64,000 bases of DNA from Thraustochytrium sp. TN22 (GCA_013306675.1 JABLUY010000097.1:57862-121861); one strand, 5' to 3'. Positions 38,601 through 47,577 are shown, numbered from the stretch's first letter. The notes: generated from the sequence alone by a model not told the origin. A program made the numbers and translations.

Positions 38601-40780
38601 ATGTCAAAACCGGCCGGGTTATTGTTCATGTTGATATTGTTGAAGCCCCCGCCGGCGCCAGCGCCACCCATGCCGCCCATGCCGCCGCCCATGGCAGCAC
38701 CGCCCATTGCGCCGGCCCCACCAAAGCCACCAACACCGCCCTGCCCCCCGCGTCCAAAACCGGCGCCAACGCCACCAGCGCCAAAGGCAGGCGAGACGCG
38801 CGGCTTCTTCATGGCGGCCGTCATGAGGTGGTGGAGCTGCGCCTTGACGGGGCTGCCGTCCGCGTCAACCACGTGGACGTGGCGCAAGACGCTCCAGTCG
38901 TCGCCCACGTAGAGGTGCACGAGCTGGAGCTTCTCGACCGGATCCGGATTGAAGAGGATGATGGGGTGCTGCACGGCGGATGCCGCGCCGGTGTCCTCCG
39001 CGAGAACGCGCAGGTCCTCCTCGAGATTAAAGGGCACGTCCGAGAGCGCAGGGCGCACGCGCGGGCCAGAGGCCTGAAAGTCAGCGGCGCGCTTGGTGAG
39101 GAGCTGCGCAAGCGAGGCTTCGAGCACCGCGTTAGCGCTGCGCGCGGCGTCGCGGATGTTGGCCATGTAGTCCTGGATGACCTGTGCGCGGCTGGCGCCC
39201 GTGACGGCGTGGTGGTGTGTCATCCAGGCGACGACCTCGCGCACGCGGGTGAGGTCGGCGAAGAGGGCGGTGTCCCACTGCAGCGGTGGCGCCTGCGCGT
39301 CGGCGTCGACCTGGCCGTTCACGACGGCCTTGACACGCGGCGCGTCGCCGAGCGCCGTGGCGCGCGCGCGCGCGAGCGCGAAGGCGGCCTCGGCGGAGTG
39401 CGCGAGCGCGCCCAGGTCGCGCACAGTCTCCTTGAGCTTCATGCGCGAGGAGAAGATGCCGGCCCAGTACGAGTCCTTGTGATCAGCGTACGGGTAAAAG
39501 TCGCCGACGTACTGCGGGAACTCCAGCGCCGTGACGGCAGCGGTCTCGCGCACGCTGCGCAGGTACTCGCTGGCGGTGGAGAAGCGGATCTGGACGTCCT
39601 GAATGTTCTCGTTGATGAACTTCATGAGCTTCTCCATGTTCGTGAACTGCTTGTCGGCCTCCAGGAAGCGCTGCGAGTCGCCGAACGGCACGAAGAGGTG
39701 GTGCGTGCGGTAGCTCGCGGACCACTTGCGCAGGTCGTCCACGAGGCGCTCGGCGCGGCGCTTGGCGTTGGACACCTGGCGCATGCCCTTGCCGCTCTCA
39801 AAGTCGTAGCCCTCGGGCGCCGCCATGCCATTGTACATGACGTGCGTGAAGACGTCGCCGGGCCGCCACGCCTCGGACCCGCGCTCGCGGCCGCTGCCGA
39901 GGTCCCTGCCGCGCCAGATGAACTCGAGGTGCTTCTGGTTGCTGAACTGCTGCTTGACGCGAAAGTGCACGCGGCCCAAGAAGAGCGCCTCGATGCCCAT
40001 TTGCGAGAGCAGCGCCGGCGTCGCGTCGCTGTGGCCGGCGGCATCCGGCTGCCAGGCCACCGTGGGCCGCACGCCCATGTGTCGCTCGAGCCAGTCGTGG
40101 CCCTCGGCCAGCTGGTCCACGAGGGCGCCCCACGGGCTGAGCGCCTCGTCATGCTCCACCACGCCGCCGCCCACGAACTCGAAGCGGCCCTCGCTCACGA
40201 GCTTGCGCATGCGCATCTTGTCGCCCTGGCCCAGCCCGGCGTACCAGCGCCTGAACAGCAGCGTCTCGGCCCACACGAACCTGCGTTCCGGCGCGTTCTC
40301 CAGCTGCTCCAGCACCTTGCTCAGGATCCCGTTCGCCGCCGTCTCCTGCACGTTGCTCGCCGTCGTCACCCAGCCGGCGTCCACGTGCGAGTGCGGCACC
40401 ATGTGCACGACCAGGTTCACCTCGGCCTCCTCGCCCGCGGCGTCGTAGAACGCCGCCTGCGCGGCCCGGGGCGCCAGCAGCGCCAGCAGCGCCACTGCCA
40501 GCCACGCCGCCGCGCCGGCCGCCGCCCACGCGAGCCCCTGTCGCCGTCCTCGTCGCCGCCGGCGTAGCCGGCGCGCATGCAGGCCGCCGGCATCCCCAGC
40601 TCGCCATCGCGCCGCGCCGTCGGCCGCCGCGCCGGGCCCGCCGCTGCTGCCGGCGGCGGCGGCCGCGCCGCCGCGCCGCGCCGCGCCCGCGCCGCGCATC
40701 TCCGCGCCGCCTGGGCCTGCGGGTTTGTTCGAGCTGGCAGGCCCTGCGTCAACGGCGGCGACGCCGTGTCGCAGTCCCAT
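35642..40780 (-). CDS. GH38 alpha-mannosidase, type II membrane protein with a Gly/Gln/Asn-rich insert and C-terminal coiled coil
   Basis: Family GH38 trims alpha-mannose from N-glycans (Golgi/ER) or in lysosomes. From 40780 the protein has 1,712 residues. It has a basic cytosolic tail with RRLRRRRRGRR, a signal-anchor (about 82-106), then the zinc site HSHVDAGW (130-137) and WQPDAAGHSDA with the nucleophile Asp246, followed by the helical middle domain. An unusual ~200-residue Gly/Met/Asn/Gln-rich stretch with FGG/MGG repeats and a poly-Gln run (CAG/CAA codons near 38365-38395) interrupts the beta-rich part. The conserved C-terminal glycosidase strands resume with DLSPSERTLSIENDLVEVHV. At the end are a coiled coil (about EERKAALKEIAREHQ onward) and a second hydrophobic helix, AAAMLLFLVAGNWVFAGGL. 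The frame is open back to 41335, but that extension looks non-coding. Confidence 0.9.
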   Translation of the reverse strand: MGLRHGVAAVDAGPASSNKPAGPGGAEMRGAGAARRGGAAAAAGSSGGPGAAADGAARWRAGDAGGLHARRLRRRRRGRRQGLAWAAAGAAAWLAVALLALLAPRAAQAAFYDAAGEEAEVNLVVHMVPHSHVDAGWVTTASNVQETAANGILSKVLEQLENAPERRFVWAETLLFRRWYAGLGQGDKMRMRKLVSEGRFEFVGGGVVEHDEALSPWGALVDQLAEGHDWLERHMGVRPTVAWQPDAAGHSDATPALLSQMGIEALFLGRVHFRVKQQFSNQKHLEFIWRGRDLGSGRERGSEAWRPGDVFTHVMYNGMAAPEGYDFESGKGMRQVSNAKRRAERLVDDLRKWSASYRTHHLFVPFGDSQRFLEADKQFTNMEKLMKFINENIQDVQIRFSTASEYLRSVRETAAVTALEFPQYVGDFYPYADHKDSYWAGIFSSRMKLKETVRDLGALAHSAEAAFALARARATALGDAPRVKAVVNGQVDADAQAPPLQWDTALFADLTRVREVVAWMTHHHAVTGASRAQVIQDYMANIRDAARSANAVLEASLAQLLTKRAADFQASGPRVRPALSDVPFNLEEDLRVLAEDTGAASAVQHPIILFNPDPVEKLQLVHLYVGDDWSVLRHVHVVDADGSPVKAQLHHLMTAAMKKPRVSPAFGAGGVGAGFGRGGQGGVGGFGGAGAMGGAAMGGGMGGMGGAGAGGGFNNINMNNNPAGFDMGGPPGGGRGAGNNRFGAGGAVNDYYAAADGFGGRPAQRQPQQFDPYGNMPGRGGGAGGGRMGGAGMMLQQQQQQQQQQQQAQAQGFGGGNYALGNDYYAPAFNNRGGPMNGRRSLQQQPPPPPPAGAAASQSEGGTRIFLSFVAKVPPLGFATFFCFTSSPRDRMKNAQLGSVATPVTKLYNLAGGKLVGQRNAGGGGAGRGGGGSPGFGGPGLGGGADPYDAGFGGVGAAAAQRQQPVQGGQRMRGGGDAKAAGGGGADGDAINGMQVVTDLSPSERTLSIENDLVEVHVDRATGMLHSILDKRTKRNTLLNQRFLQYPGTRSGVHLFRPDPVRAVDFGTTISVSVNKGPLLEQIQVVGNNGLSQTIRVYREVDGGASGSSGAREAAREPSDGGDGASSAADDLLASVELAIVVGFEVGMDTVMRLETSMDTDGTFYTDNPLGDLVRRATHREAPLASSVFPATTTVALRDNQATAVTRMGQILALVSKTPFAAGSPFADSGTGTLEVMLHRNHEDDDGRGLNEPLNDFSTTHFSGALLVGTPGDVMERLPHAQRRLTQPARPFFALENPALSKLLNRENWASRFSTRASFLVEALPRQVDMQALRARDASSDQVLVRFRNLGSSAAVALDLAKGFFVPSLQMQGIEETALSGGALAHKRFGTPFRGSSFASLASHASFEYLSQPRAPSAADAAADESTASAAAGSFVLQPGEVRTYLVTLSALPDDKVPSSMYEAGATAAARDKNGGSHVLNSHGTGAGGGLGAASDSTPPRVPDDRASSPEGGRPGNVRGNGGGHEKGGHGKGGRENGGARAGQSVEERKAALKEIAREHQANIELFQRRVQMYKSNIDQLLADIQRLADQGKSALHDASVSDLKTQEASLEQTKASLHSSRQELKDVLEQIQALDSTYQIDSAFLFEDEVRMRTAEATVHGAVAGAAAMLLFLVAGNWVFAGGLKLARSYVPISVRFQAPDIEAAADAKVN

Positions 40781-41887
40781 CGTACGTAATAACTTGAAGT
40801 AGTAAGGTAGCTCAGCAACGTGGTGGTGCTGTCGTGATGGTGGCCTGGCTGGCGTCCAGCAAAGACCTTGGCTCTCTCCTTGCCAGCGAAGGAGCAAGCT
40901 CCGGGTCCGAGTCCGAGTCCGAGTCGTCGAGTCGAAGCTGGAGCCGGTCTCGACAGACCAAACCCGCGCAGGCGACTTGGAGGCGTCGAGGTCGAGGATA
41001 CCGGGAGTCAGGCTGGGATCGTGGCCGTGGAGCGGACAGCAGGGGCGTTCTCGATGTGGACTGCTCGGGCAGAGTGACGAAATGGAGGACAGACACTGCC
41101 TCGGAGACGGCCACAACATCGTGAAAGTCTGTACATTGTGCGCCGACGCGGAGACCATGAAGGCGAGCTCGCTCGAAGTGGAAGTCAAGCAGGTCCGTGA
41201 GGCATACTGGTGCAGACCCGCATCAGATGAGGAAGGACATTTCGATGCCAAGCGCCGGTACGCCGTCGCCACCTGCGGGCAAGTCAATCGCAAGGAAGAA
41301 CAGCTTGAATCTGGGATTGTACATGCCCAAATCAAGTGGTTTCAAAGTCCCGTGCAGGAAGTCGTTCTGGGTTCAACTCGGGGCCGTCTCTGCCCGCGCC
41401 GACCGGGCGTTGGCAGCGCTCCCTAACAAAGGCTTCCTCGTCGGCGGTGACTTGGTTCGCGTCTGCTCTGCTGTGCCATCCAGCGTTGCGAATGTCACTT
41501 CGTGCGCAGTCCTGCACTGAGAAAAGGAAGGATGTGCAATCATGATGTCTGCGCGACGCAGTACCATGTCTGCATGTTGTTTTCTCTTCTTTGTGAAGGC
41601 GTGGTGATGGTGGTTGACGCTGCAAACGACGTTTATGCAGCCGATGAATGGCAAGCGGGCGAGAGAGTCAGTCTGCGGCCAAGAGACCTAACTACCTTGA
41701 TGAGGGTTGTGCTCCAGCCGCCGAGCTGAAAGACGAGGTAATTTACACGAGAATGATGTTTGTTGCAGTGATACGCATTTTGTTACAGGGTGGGTCAACG
41801 CTTCGGCGCGTCCAACGTGTCGAGCGAGACTGTGTTTTAGCGTGACGAGATCCTGTGCGACGAAATGGTGCAGAAAGAAGCATGCGC
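40781..41887. other. Intergenic region between mannosidase and TKL kinase genes
   Basis: Both flanking genes are on the minus strand, so this holds the mannosidase promoter and the kinase 3' flank. I see no supported gene. Near 40903-40930 there is a GAGTCC hexamer repeated four times. Confidence 0.4.
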
Positions 41888-43567
41888 TCAGAGGGCAGCA
41901 CTGCGTCGTGTGGCGAGGTCTTCGTCAACGTCAAAGTGCATCGATGCCATGGGCTCCTCGGCAGTGCGCAAACGCAAGGGCAGGAGCGCAGGGGTGACGA
42001 GCGAGGGCCGGCTAGGTCCGCGAGAGTTGAAGGCAATGACATCGCCCTCGGCGAGGGCGGCGGCGGCGTCGGCGTCGGCAGCAGGTTGGGCTTGCGCGAG
42101 GCGTGCCTTGCGGTGGAGCATCTTGCGCTCCTCGAGAACGGCAAAATAGTCCTCCTGGAAGAGACCCGCGTGGAGGTCGTCGTCCTCGAGGAGGGCGTCG
42201 ATCTCGGCGGTGACGCGGTCAGCGTTGGCCCGCGTGCCAAAGTAAAAGTCTGCGACCTTGGACGGGTTGCTTTCGTCCTTCATCATCTGGAAGAGGCGCT
42301 CGAGGATCTCCGCGAAGCTGGGGCGGTCGTGCGGCGAGTCGGCCCAGCACTGCTCCATAAGCTTGCGGTAGCGCGGTGGGATGAACTCCGGGACGGGCGG
42401 CCGGAGCCCCTGCTCGGCCGCCGCGTAAGCGATCTGGATGCCACCCTCGCCTTCGTACGGCTCGCTTTGCGTGATGAGCTCCCACAGCACCACCGCGAAC
42501 GAGTAGACGTCGACCTTCTCGGTGTACTCCTCCATTCGCACCACCTCGGGCGCGGTCCAGGCGGGCGTGCCGCAAGCCGTGAGGCCGGCCTCGGCGTCGT
42601 CCTTCTTGATGCGCGAGAGGCCAAAGTCAGAGATCTTGGCGTTGAGGTTCTCGTCGATCAGCACATTGCGGCCCTTGATGTCGCGCTGGATGATCTGCAT
42701 CTTGTCGTGCAAGTACTTGATACCGCGCGCGATGTCGAGCGCGATCTTGAGAATGAGGTGCATGGTGATGCTGATCTCTTTCTCGCGCGCCGAAGCCATG
42801 AACTCCACCAAGTTGCCATGCTCGCAGTACTCGAGAATGAGGCAGATGGAGGGCGGCTGGATGGAGGCGCCCAGGAACATGACGATGTTTGGGTGCTGCA
42901 GCTCGCTCATGAGCTTGATCTCCTCCACGAACTTATTGACGAACTCCTTGCGGTTCGCCATGCTGCGAATCACCGTCTTGATGGCGACCGTGGACTGCAT
43001 CCAGGTCCCCACCCAGACCTCGCCAAAGTTGCCGGCGCCGATGCGCTTATGAAATCTGATCTTCTTCACGTCCGTTTCCCACGGCTCGCGGCCCGGAGCC
43101 ACTGTGGGTTTCTTGGTCTTCTTGGTCGCCTCCACGTAGCCATCGTCCGCCTCGCCCTCGAGGCCGCGGTTCATCTTTTGGAAGAGTAGTCGCTTGAGCG
43201 CCATGTTGGTGTTCTGCGCGTCCGTCCCGGGCTCCTTGAAGGTGCGCGTCGCGGACTTGGTCGACCCGGGCGGCACCACCACCGCAGACTTGCCCTTGTC
43301 CGCATACTTTTCCGCCGCCGCGGCCTGCTGCCGCTTCGCACGCAGCGCCAGGAGTGCGCGTACCGCCAGTACCAGCAGCGTCAGCCCGCCCACCGACTGG
43401 TAGATGATGAGCACGAACAGCACGCCCTGCGCCACCTCCTCCTCGTCCGCCGGGCACACGGTCGACGTGGTGTCCATCTTTTTGTCGCCGCCCTGCGCCG
43501 CGCTGCGCCGCGCTGCGCCGCGCTGCAGGGAGCGCCGCGCCGCCGAGCGCGACGCCAACGCGAGCAC
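41888..43567 (-). CDS. Membrane-anchored TKL-type protein kinase with a QRD catalytic loop
   Basis: The 559-residue protein begins with an Arg/Ala/Ser-rich leader partly built from a 10-bp repeat; a start at Met31 (43477) is equally plausible. Then comes one hydrophobic helix (GVLFVLIIYQSVGGLTLLVL) and a cytosolic kinase domain of about 280 residues. Visible elements are the Gly loop RIGAGNFGEVWVGTW, VAIK lysine, alpha-C FVEEIKLMSELQHPNIVMFL, catalytic loop IIQRDIKGRN, DFGLSRI and the WTAPEVVRMEEYTEKVDVYSF segment. The sequence style is tyrosine-kinase-like (DRK/RAF-related) Ser/Thr kinase. The His of HRD is replaced by Gln, while the catalytic Asp, Lys and DFG are intact, so activity is likely retained. 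A ~75-residue Asp/Glu and Ala-rich tail follows. The ligand and pathway are unknown. Confidence 0.85.
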   Translation of the reverse strand: MLALASRSAARRSLQRGAARRSAAQGGDKKMDTTSTVCPADEEEVAQGVLFVLIIYQSVGGLTLLVLAVRALLALRAKRQQAAAAEKYADKGKSAVVVPPGSTKSATRTFKEPGTDAQNTNMALKRLLFQKMNRGLEGEADDGYVEATKKTKKPTVAPGREPWETDVKKIRFHKRIGAGNFGEVWVGTWMQSTVAIKTVIRSMANRKEFVNKFVEEIKLMSELQHPNIVMFLGASIQPPSICLILEYCEHGNLVEFMASAREKEISITMHLILKIALDIARGIKYLHDKMQIIQRDIKGRNVLIDENLNAKISDFGLSRIKKDDAEAGLTACGTPAWTAPEVVRMEEYTEKVDVYSFAVVLWELITQSEPYEGEGGIQIAYAAAEQGLRPPVPEFIPPRYRKLMEQCWADSPHDRPSFAEILERLFQMMKDESNPSKVADFYFGTRANADRVTAEIDALLEDDDLHAGLFQEDYFAVLEERKMLHRKARLAQAQPAADADAAAALAEGDVIAFNSRGPSRPSLVTPALLPLRLRTAEEPMASMHFDVDEDLATRRSAAL

Positions 43568-43826
43568 GACGTCAACGCGACGCCAAGCTTTGACCGAGCC
43601 TCAGCCTGCCACCGACTGTGCTTGGTTGCCGTCTCTCTCTCTCGAAACCCATGAACGGCTATAACCGTCCGCGGCCCGTTCATAACCGTCCGGAGCACCA
43701 TCAACGACCGTGACCGTGACAGTCAGTCAGCCACTGCAGCCAATGGCATCTCGCGAGCCGCGCGACCGAGTCCGAGGATGGAAACGGCGACTCTCCCCCA
43801 AGCTCGAAAGATGAGCTCCGTGCGAT

Positions 43827-44145
43827 TTACTCGCTTGCTCCCTTGCTCGCATGCATCTTGCAGGATGGCGAGGGGCTTACTGTCACGACTGGCCCGCCGA
43901 GCGCAGCTTCAGCATCATCGTAGAGGACTTCGCTCGGGATGAAGCGCCACTGCAAGCTCGCCTTGGTTGGGCATGATCTCTTCTTTTCTCTCGAGCTGCG
44001 CCTCGCAGGCACTGATGATCCTGGTGATGACGCGGCTTGAGAAGGCCAAATCCTGCTCCTGCCAGCCCGCGACCGTGACGAGCTTCTCCAGCCAGAGCAG
44101 TGAAGTGACACACGCGGCGCGAGGGCGGCAGGCGCGGCGCGGCAC
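43827..44145 (-). pseudogene. Frameshifted short coding remnant
   Basis: On the minus strand one frame reads SLLWLEKLVTVAGWQEQDL then VITRIISACEAQLERKEEIM. A neighbouring frame then continues as RFIPSEVLYDDAEAALGG. Both pieces look like ordinary protein, and together they suggest a short gene with a frameshift near 43950. No family is recognised. It overlaps nothing else and sits upstream of the gene at 44250. Confidence 0.35.
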
Positions 44146-44249
44146 TTCACGAAGAGCAGCAGGCCACGGGCGCCGGCCCGCTCGCTCGCGCGGCGGTGGC
44201 GGCTACAGGCTCAAGCCTGCGAGCTCGCGGCTGACGCCCGGCAGGCAGC

Positions 44250-44918
44250 ATGGTGCACAGGAACTGGACGGCGGCGGACGCGCAGACGCTAGCGCTGTCG
44301 CAGCGGTACTTTCTTCTGGCGCAGGCGGTGCCGTGCCTGATGTACTATGCGCGAATGGGCGGCGACGCGGAGCCGCAGTTCCCGGCGACGATCTCGTTCA
44401 CGATCCGCAAGGGCCCGCCCAAGTGGGTGCACCACGTGTTCTGGACGTTGGGCTGGGCCAAGGTGGCGGTGCTCGTGCGCAAGGCGCGGCCGGACGTCAA
44501 GCTGCGCACGGCACTCACCTACCTGCACGGCATTTTCGCGGTGGTGATCTTCCATTTGAGCGAGAACAAGTTTCACAACCAGCTCCACGGCGTCTTCGCG
44601 GGCTTGTACATGGCGGAGCACTGGTTCCTCATGCGGCTCTTGGGCCACGATCCATGGTACCGCCAGCGCTTCTCCGCGAGCTTCGTGGGCTTTTCCGCGG
44701 CGCTCGTGGCGTTGCGCTCACTGGAGAAGCGTCTCGACGTGCCGAGCGAGGGCGAGCACACAGGCCCGCTCCGTGCCGAGAGGCTCGCGGCGCTGCCCGT
44801 ATTACAGCGCATGGCCATCCGCCTGCTTTCGCTGGTTGTCATGCTGCTTGAGAACGCCATGTTTCTCGCCTTCTCCTTCGGCCTCTCGCGCGATCTCGCC
44901 GACGAAGCCAGTACTTGA
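44250..44918 (+). CDS. Unidentified 222-residue membrane-associated protein
   Basis: I do not recognise the family. The protein is rich in aromatic and basic residues and has several hydrophobic or amphipathic helices. Examples are YFLLAQAVPCLMYYARM near the start, TYLHGIFAVVIFHLSENK, LHGVFAGLYMAEHWFLMRLL, a helix before LRSLEKRLDVP, and a C-terminal LLSLVVMLLENAMFLAFSF. It could be a multi-pass ER or mitochondrial membrane protein. The frame is intact with codon use like its neighbours, so I think the gene is real. A CTGAC motif and CAG just 5' of the ATG (44231-44244) might be a 5' UTR intron acceptor. It is divergent from the kinase gene. Confidence 0.7.
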   Translation: MVHRNWTAADAQTLALSQRYFLLAQAVPCLMYYARMGGDAEPQFPATISFTIRKGPPKWVHHVFWTLGWAKVAVLVRKARPDVKLRTALTYLHGIFAVVIFHLSENKFHNQLHGVFAGLYMAEHWFLMRLLGHDPWYRQRFSASFVGFSAALVALRSLEKRLDVPSEGEHTGPLRAERLAALPVLQRMAIRLLSLVVMLLENAMFLAFSFGLSRDLADEAST

Positions 44919-46243
44919 CTCAGTGACTGTGATGATGATGTGCAACATGGGCGAGCGAGCGAGCTCCCAAGTGGGTGCTGCGTGGCGCCGCGTGTCACAC
45001 ACGCATGTTCTGCTCTCTCACTCACATTCAAGCCTGTCAATCAAGGATATTTGTCACGTGAGGGCATGCCACGCCACGCCGTCGTCGTTGTCCGCATGCA
45101 ACGAGGTGCTCCCTCTCCGGCCCGCCTCGGGCCTTGACGCGAAGTTGCCGACTGGCCTTGGCTCGACGTCAGCTCCTGCTCTTCTTGCAGAGCTCTCGCT
45201 CCTGCCAAGTCACAGTGAGGCCCAGGAGGCTGGCTGTCCGCGACTCCGCGCTCCTGCCCAGCCCGCCTGCCACGCTGTCCAAGTCGGCCGTGGTCTGCGC
45301 GTGAACCGGCTGTACACTTCCGCTTACCTTCTCGGGACCAGCTCCGCCGTCGGCGCTGACAGCGTTGTCACCGCTCACAGGCTCGCTTTGCCAGTGTCGG
45401 ACAAGCTTGCGCAGCTGCCGCGCAGTCAGCCAAGCTGGCAGCCGGACAACAACACCATCGAGTTGCGCACGAACTCGAGGCTCCCTCTCTTGCAAGCTCG
45501 GATCCAACACCAAGCTCGCTCCGAGACGCAGCGCAGCGCGGCGCGGCAGCTGGGCGCTGGCCGCCGTCGGCGTCTCGCGCTGCCGTGCCGAGGCCTGGCC
45601 CCACGCGCCCGGGACGGCCCGCCGGGGTCCCGGCCCCACAGATCGAGCTTCTTCAAGTTTGTAAGATGATGCAAAATCAAGGCGAGGACTCGGACGCCGC
45701 GCGGCGCGCGCGTCGCGCCGGCGGGCTTGCACGGGGGTGGGGGGTTGGCTTCGCGGCCCGACGGAGGAGTGCCGATTTCCAGCGCCCGGCGCGGCGGCGA
45801 GGGCCTGCGAGCCGCGTTGCTCTGCTTTGCGCAGGGTTGCCTGCCTGCCTGCCTGCCTGCCTGCCTGCGTAGTAGCCGACGGGGAGAGCGAGCAGCTCCC
45901 TTGCATTCGACTCCGGGCTCCGCTCGGCGCTCGCTTCCACTTCCTGGACGTCGCGTTGCGTTGCTGTCGCTGGCCTCGCTGCACGCGCTTGCACGCTCGC
46001 GCTGCGGCCAAGCGCACTTGCTGGGGCGGCCGGAGTGCGCGCCTCGGAATCCGCAGTGGCTAGCGCCGAGAGGTAGAAGGGGTACCACGTGCGGGTCGCG
46101 GAGGCGCGCGTCGCGTTGCGTCGCGTGGCTTCGGCAATGCGGGCAGCAGAACCGCAACCCAAGGCTAGTCGAAGCAAACAAGCAAGCAGCAAGGCAAGAT
46201 AGGGGGAGCAGCAGCCTCGCAGACCACCACCCCACTCGCCAAG
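44919..46243. other. Intergenic region upstream of the first WrbA gene
   Basis: No gene is supported over 1.3 kb. A CCTG tetranucleotide run lies at about 45838-45867. The last 200 bp, which are slightly less GC-rich, probably contain the promoter and 5' UTR of the WrbA gene at 46244. Confidence 0.4.
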
Positions 46244-46843
46244 ATGCCGACCGTGATGATTGTGTACTACAGCATGTACGGCCACATCAAGAAGCTGGCC
46301 GACACGATGAAGGAGGCGCTTGAGGAGGAGGGCATCGACGTGGTGCTGGGCCAGGTGCCCGAGACGCTGCCGGACGAGGTGCTCGAGAAGATGGGCGCGC
46401 CGCCCAAGTCGGATGACCCGGTTGTGACGGCCAAGGACCTCGAGGAGATGGACGGCATCCTCTTCGGCATCCCGACCCGCTACGGTATGGCGGCCGCGCA
46501 GATGAAGGCCTTCATGGACTCGACCGGCAGCCTCTGGCAGACGCAGGCGCTGTCCAACAAGCCGGCCGGCGTGTTCTTTTCCACCGGCACCCAGGGCGGC
46601 GGCCAGGAGACCACGGCGCTGACCTTCATCACCCAGCTCACGCACCACGGCATGATCTTCGTGCCGCTCGGCTACTCGGCGCCCAGCGTGCAGTTCGACG
46701 TCAAGGAGGCGCACGGCGGCTCGCCCTACGGCGCCGGCACCCTGGCGGGCGACGGTTCCCGCCAGCCCAGCGACGACGAGCTCAAGCTGGTCGCCGCGCA
46801 GGCCAACAAGTTCGCTGTTGTCGTCAAGAAGATGGCCTCCTAA
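46244..46843 (+). CDS. wrbA: WrbA-type NAD(P)H:quinone oxidoreductase, copy 1
   Basis: WrbA flavoproteins reduce quinones by two electrons with FMN, protecting against redox cycling. The 199-residue length equals the bacterial and fungal norm. Motifs include the FMN phosphate loop YYSMYGHIKKLADTM, GIPTRYGMAAAQMKAFMD, FFSTGTQGGGQETTAL and HHGMIFVPLGY, then GGSPYGAGTLAGDGSRQPSD near the C-terminus. It is one of three full copies within 7.5 kb and converges with copy 2. Compared with the others it has a distinct SAPSVQFDVKEAH stretch. Expression and location are unknown; no signal peptide is seen. Confidence 0.95.
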   Translation: MPTVMIVYYSMYGHIKKLADTMKEALEEEGIDVVLGQVPETLPDEVLEKMGAPPKSDDPVVTAKDLEEMDGILFGIPTRYGMAAAQMKAFMDSTGSLWQTQALSNKPAGVFFSTGTQGGGQETTALTFITQLTHHGMIFVPLGYSAPSVQFDVKEAHGGSPYGAGTLAGDGSRQPSDDELKLVAAQANKFAVVVKKMAS

Positions 46844-46920
46844 ATTCTGCCGACCTCCATCGGCCAGGGGCCACTACGTGTGTTTGCTAACTTAGAAAGA
46901 GAGAAAAACAGAGAGAGAAA

Positions 46921-47060
46921 TGCATTCCTTTGGCAGCGACTTGCTTCGTTCCTTTGGCAACGAGCGAGTCCCTTTGGCAGCGAGCGGGCAGCGAGCGAGT
47001 TGCTTCGTTCCTTTCCTTTGGCAACGAGCGAGTTGCTTCGTTCCTTTGGCAGCGAGCTGC
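46921..47060. repeat. Degenerate tandem repeat after WrbA copy 1
   Basis: About five imperfect copies of a unit like GTTCCTTTGGCARCGAGCGA and GTTGCTTC follow one another, with variable unit length. It sits in the 3' flank of WrbA copy 1, before the WrbA pseudogene. Confidence 0.75.
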
Positions 47061-47105
47061 TTCTACATGTTTTGCTCGGGCGGCCGTGCCAACGTCTCTC
47101 AGTCA

Positions 47106-47430
47106 AGTCACTCCTCCTTGGGACTCGGTCGCTTGCGGAAGTTGTGCGTCTCCGCGTTGGACAGCTCGAGCATGCTAGGCGTGCGACCACCGCCGGGATC
47201 GGTGATGATGCCATGACTTCGTCAGGGTTGGCTTGGCCCAGCTGTACCCCCCGATGGAGTCCAGAAATGCCTTCAACTTCGCAGGCGCCATGTCGTCGCT
47301 CGTCGGAAGCCGTCCGCCTCGACCAGGTCGTCCGGCTGCGCCTGCCGAGGACATCTTTGACGCCGCGTCTCCAGCAGATCAGCCAGTGCGGTCAACTGCA
47401 GTCGAGCACGCGGCGGGTTCGTCGTGAGCG
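47106..47430 (-). pseudogene. Decayed WrbA copy
   Basis: On the minus strand, 47106-47250 aligns by eye with the C-terminal part of WrbA copy 2 (47580-47750), and 47265-47345 aligns with its middle (about 47915-48005). Shared blocks include CTCCTCCTTGGG/CTCCTTGGGACTCGG, GGACAGCTCGAGC, CAGGCGCCATG and GTCCGCCTCGACCAGGTCGTC. About 200 bp of the middle are missing and frames are broken. It lies immediately downstream of copy 2, in the same orientation. Confidence 0.75.
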
Positions 47431-47577
47431 AAGCAGCGCGGGCAGTTGGCACACCATGCAACAGCAGGAACGCCGAGCGACCTCACAAGACGAGCGCAGC
47501 GCCCTGCCGGCTACTCAAACTGAATCGAAGAGTCAATGTACTGTACCATGTTCTCCTTTTCCCTTTACTAACACAGT

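Noticed and set aside
37703-40567. 954-codon plus-strand frame
   Set aside because: It is exactly antisense to the GH38 mannosidase, with His/Arg/Leu-rich mirror translation and no motifs.
40781-41335. 185-codon N-terminal extension of the mannosidase
   Set aside because: Unlike any part of the family; a start at 40780 gives a basic tail plus signal anchor as expected.
45838-45867. CCTG tandem run as a possible telomere-like or functional repeat
   Set aside because: It is a short simple microsatellite in an intergenic region; nothing else supports a function.
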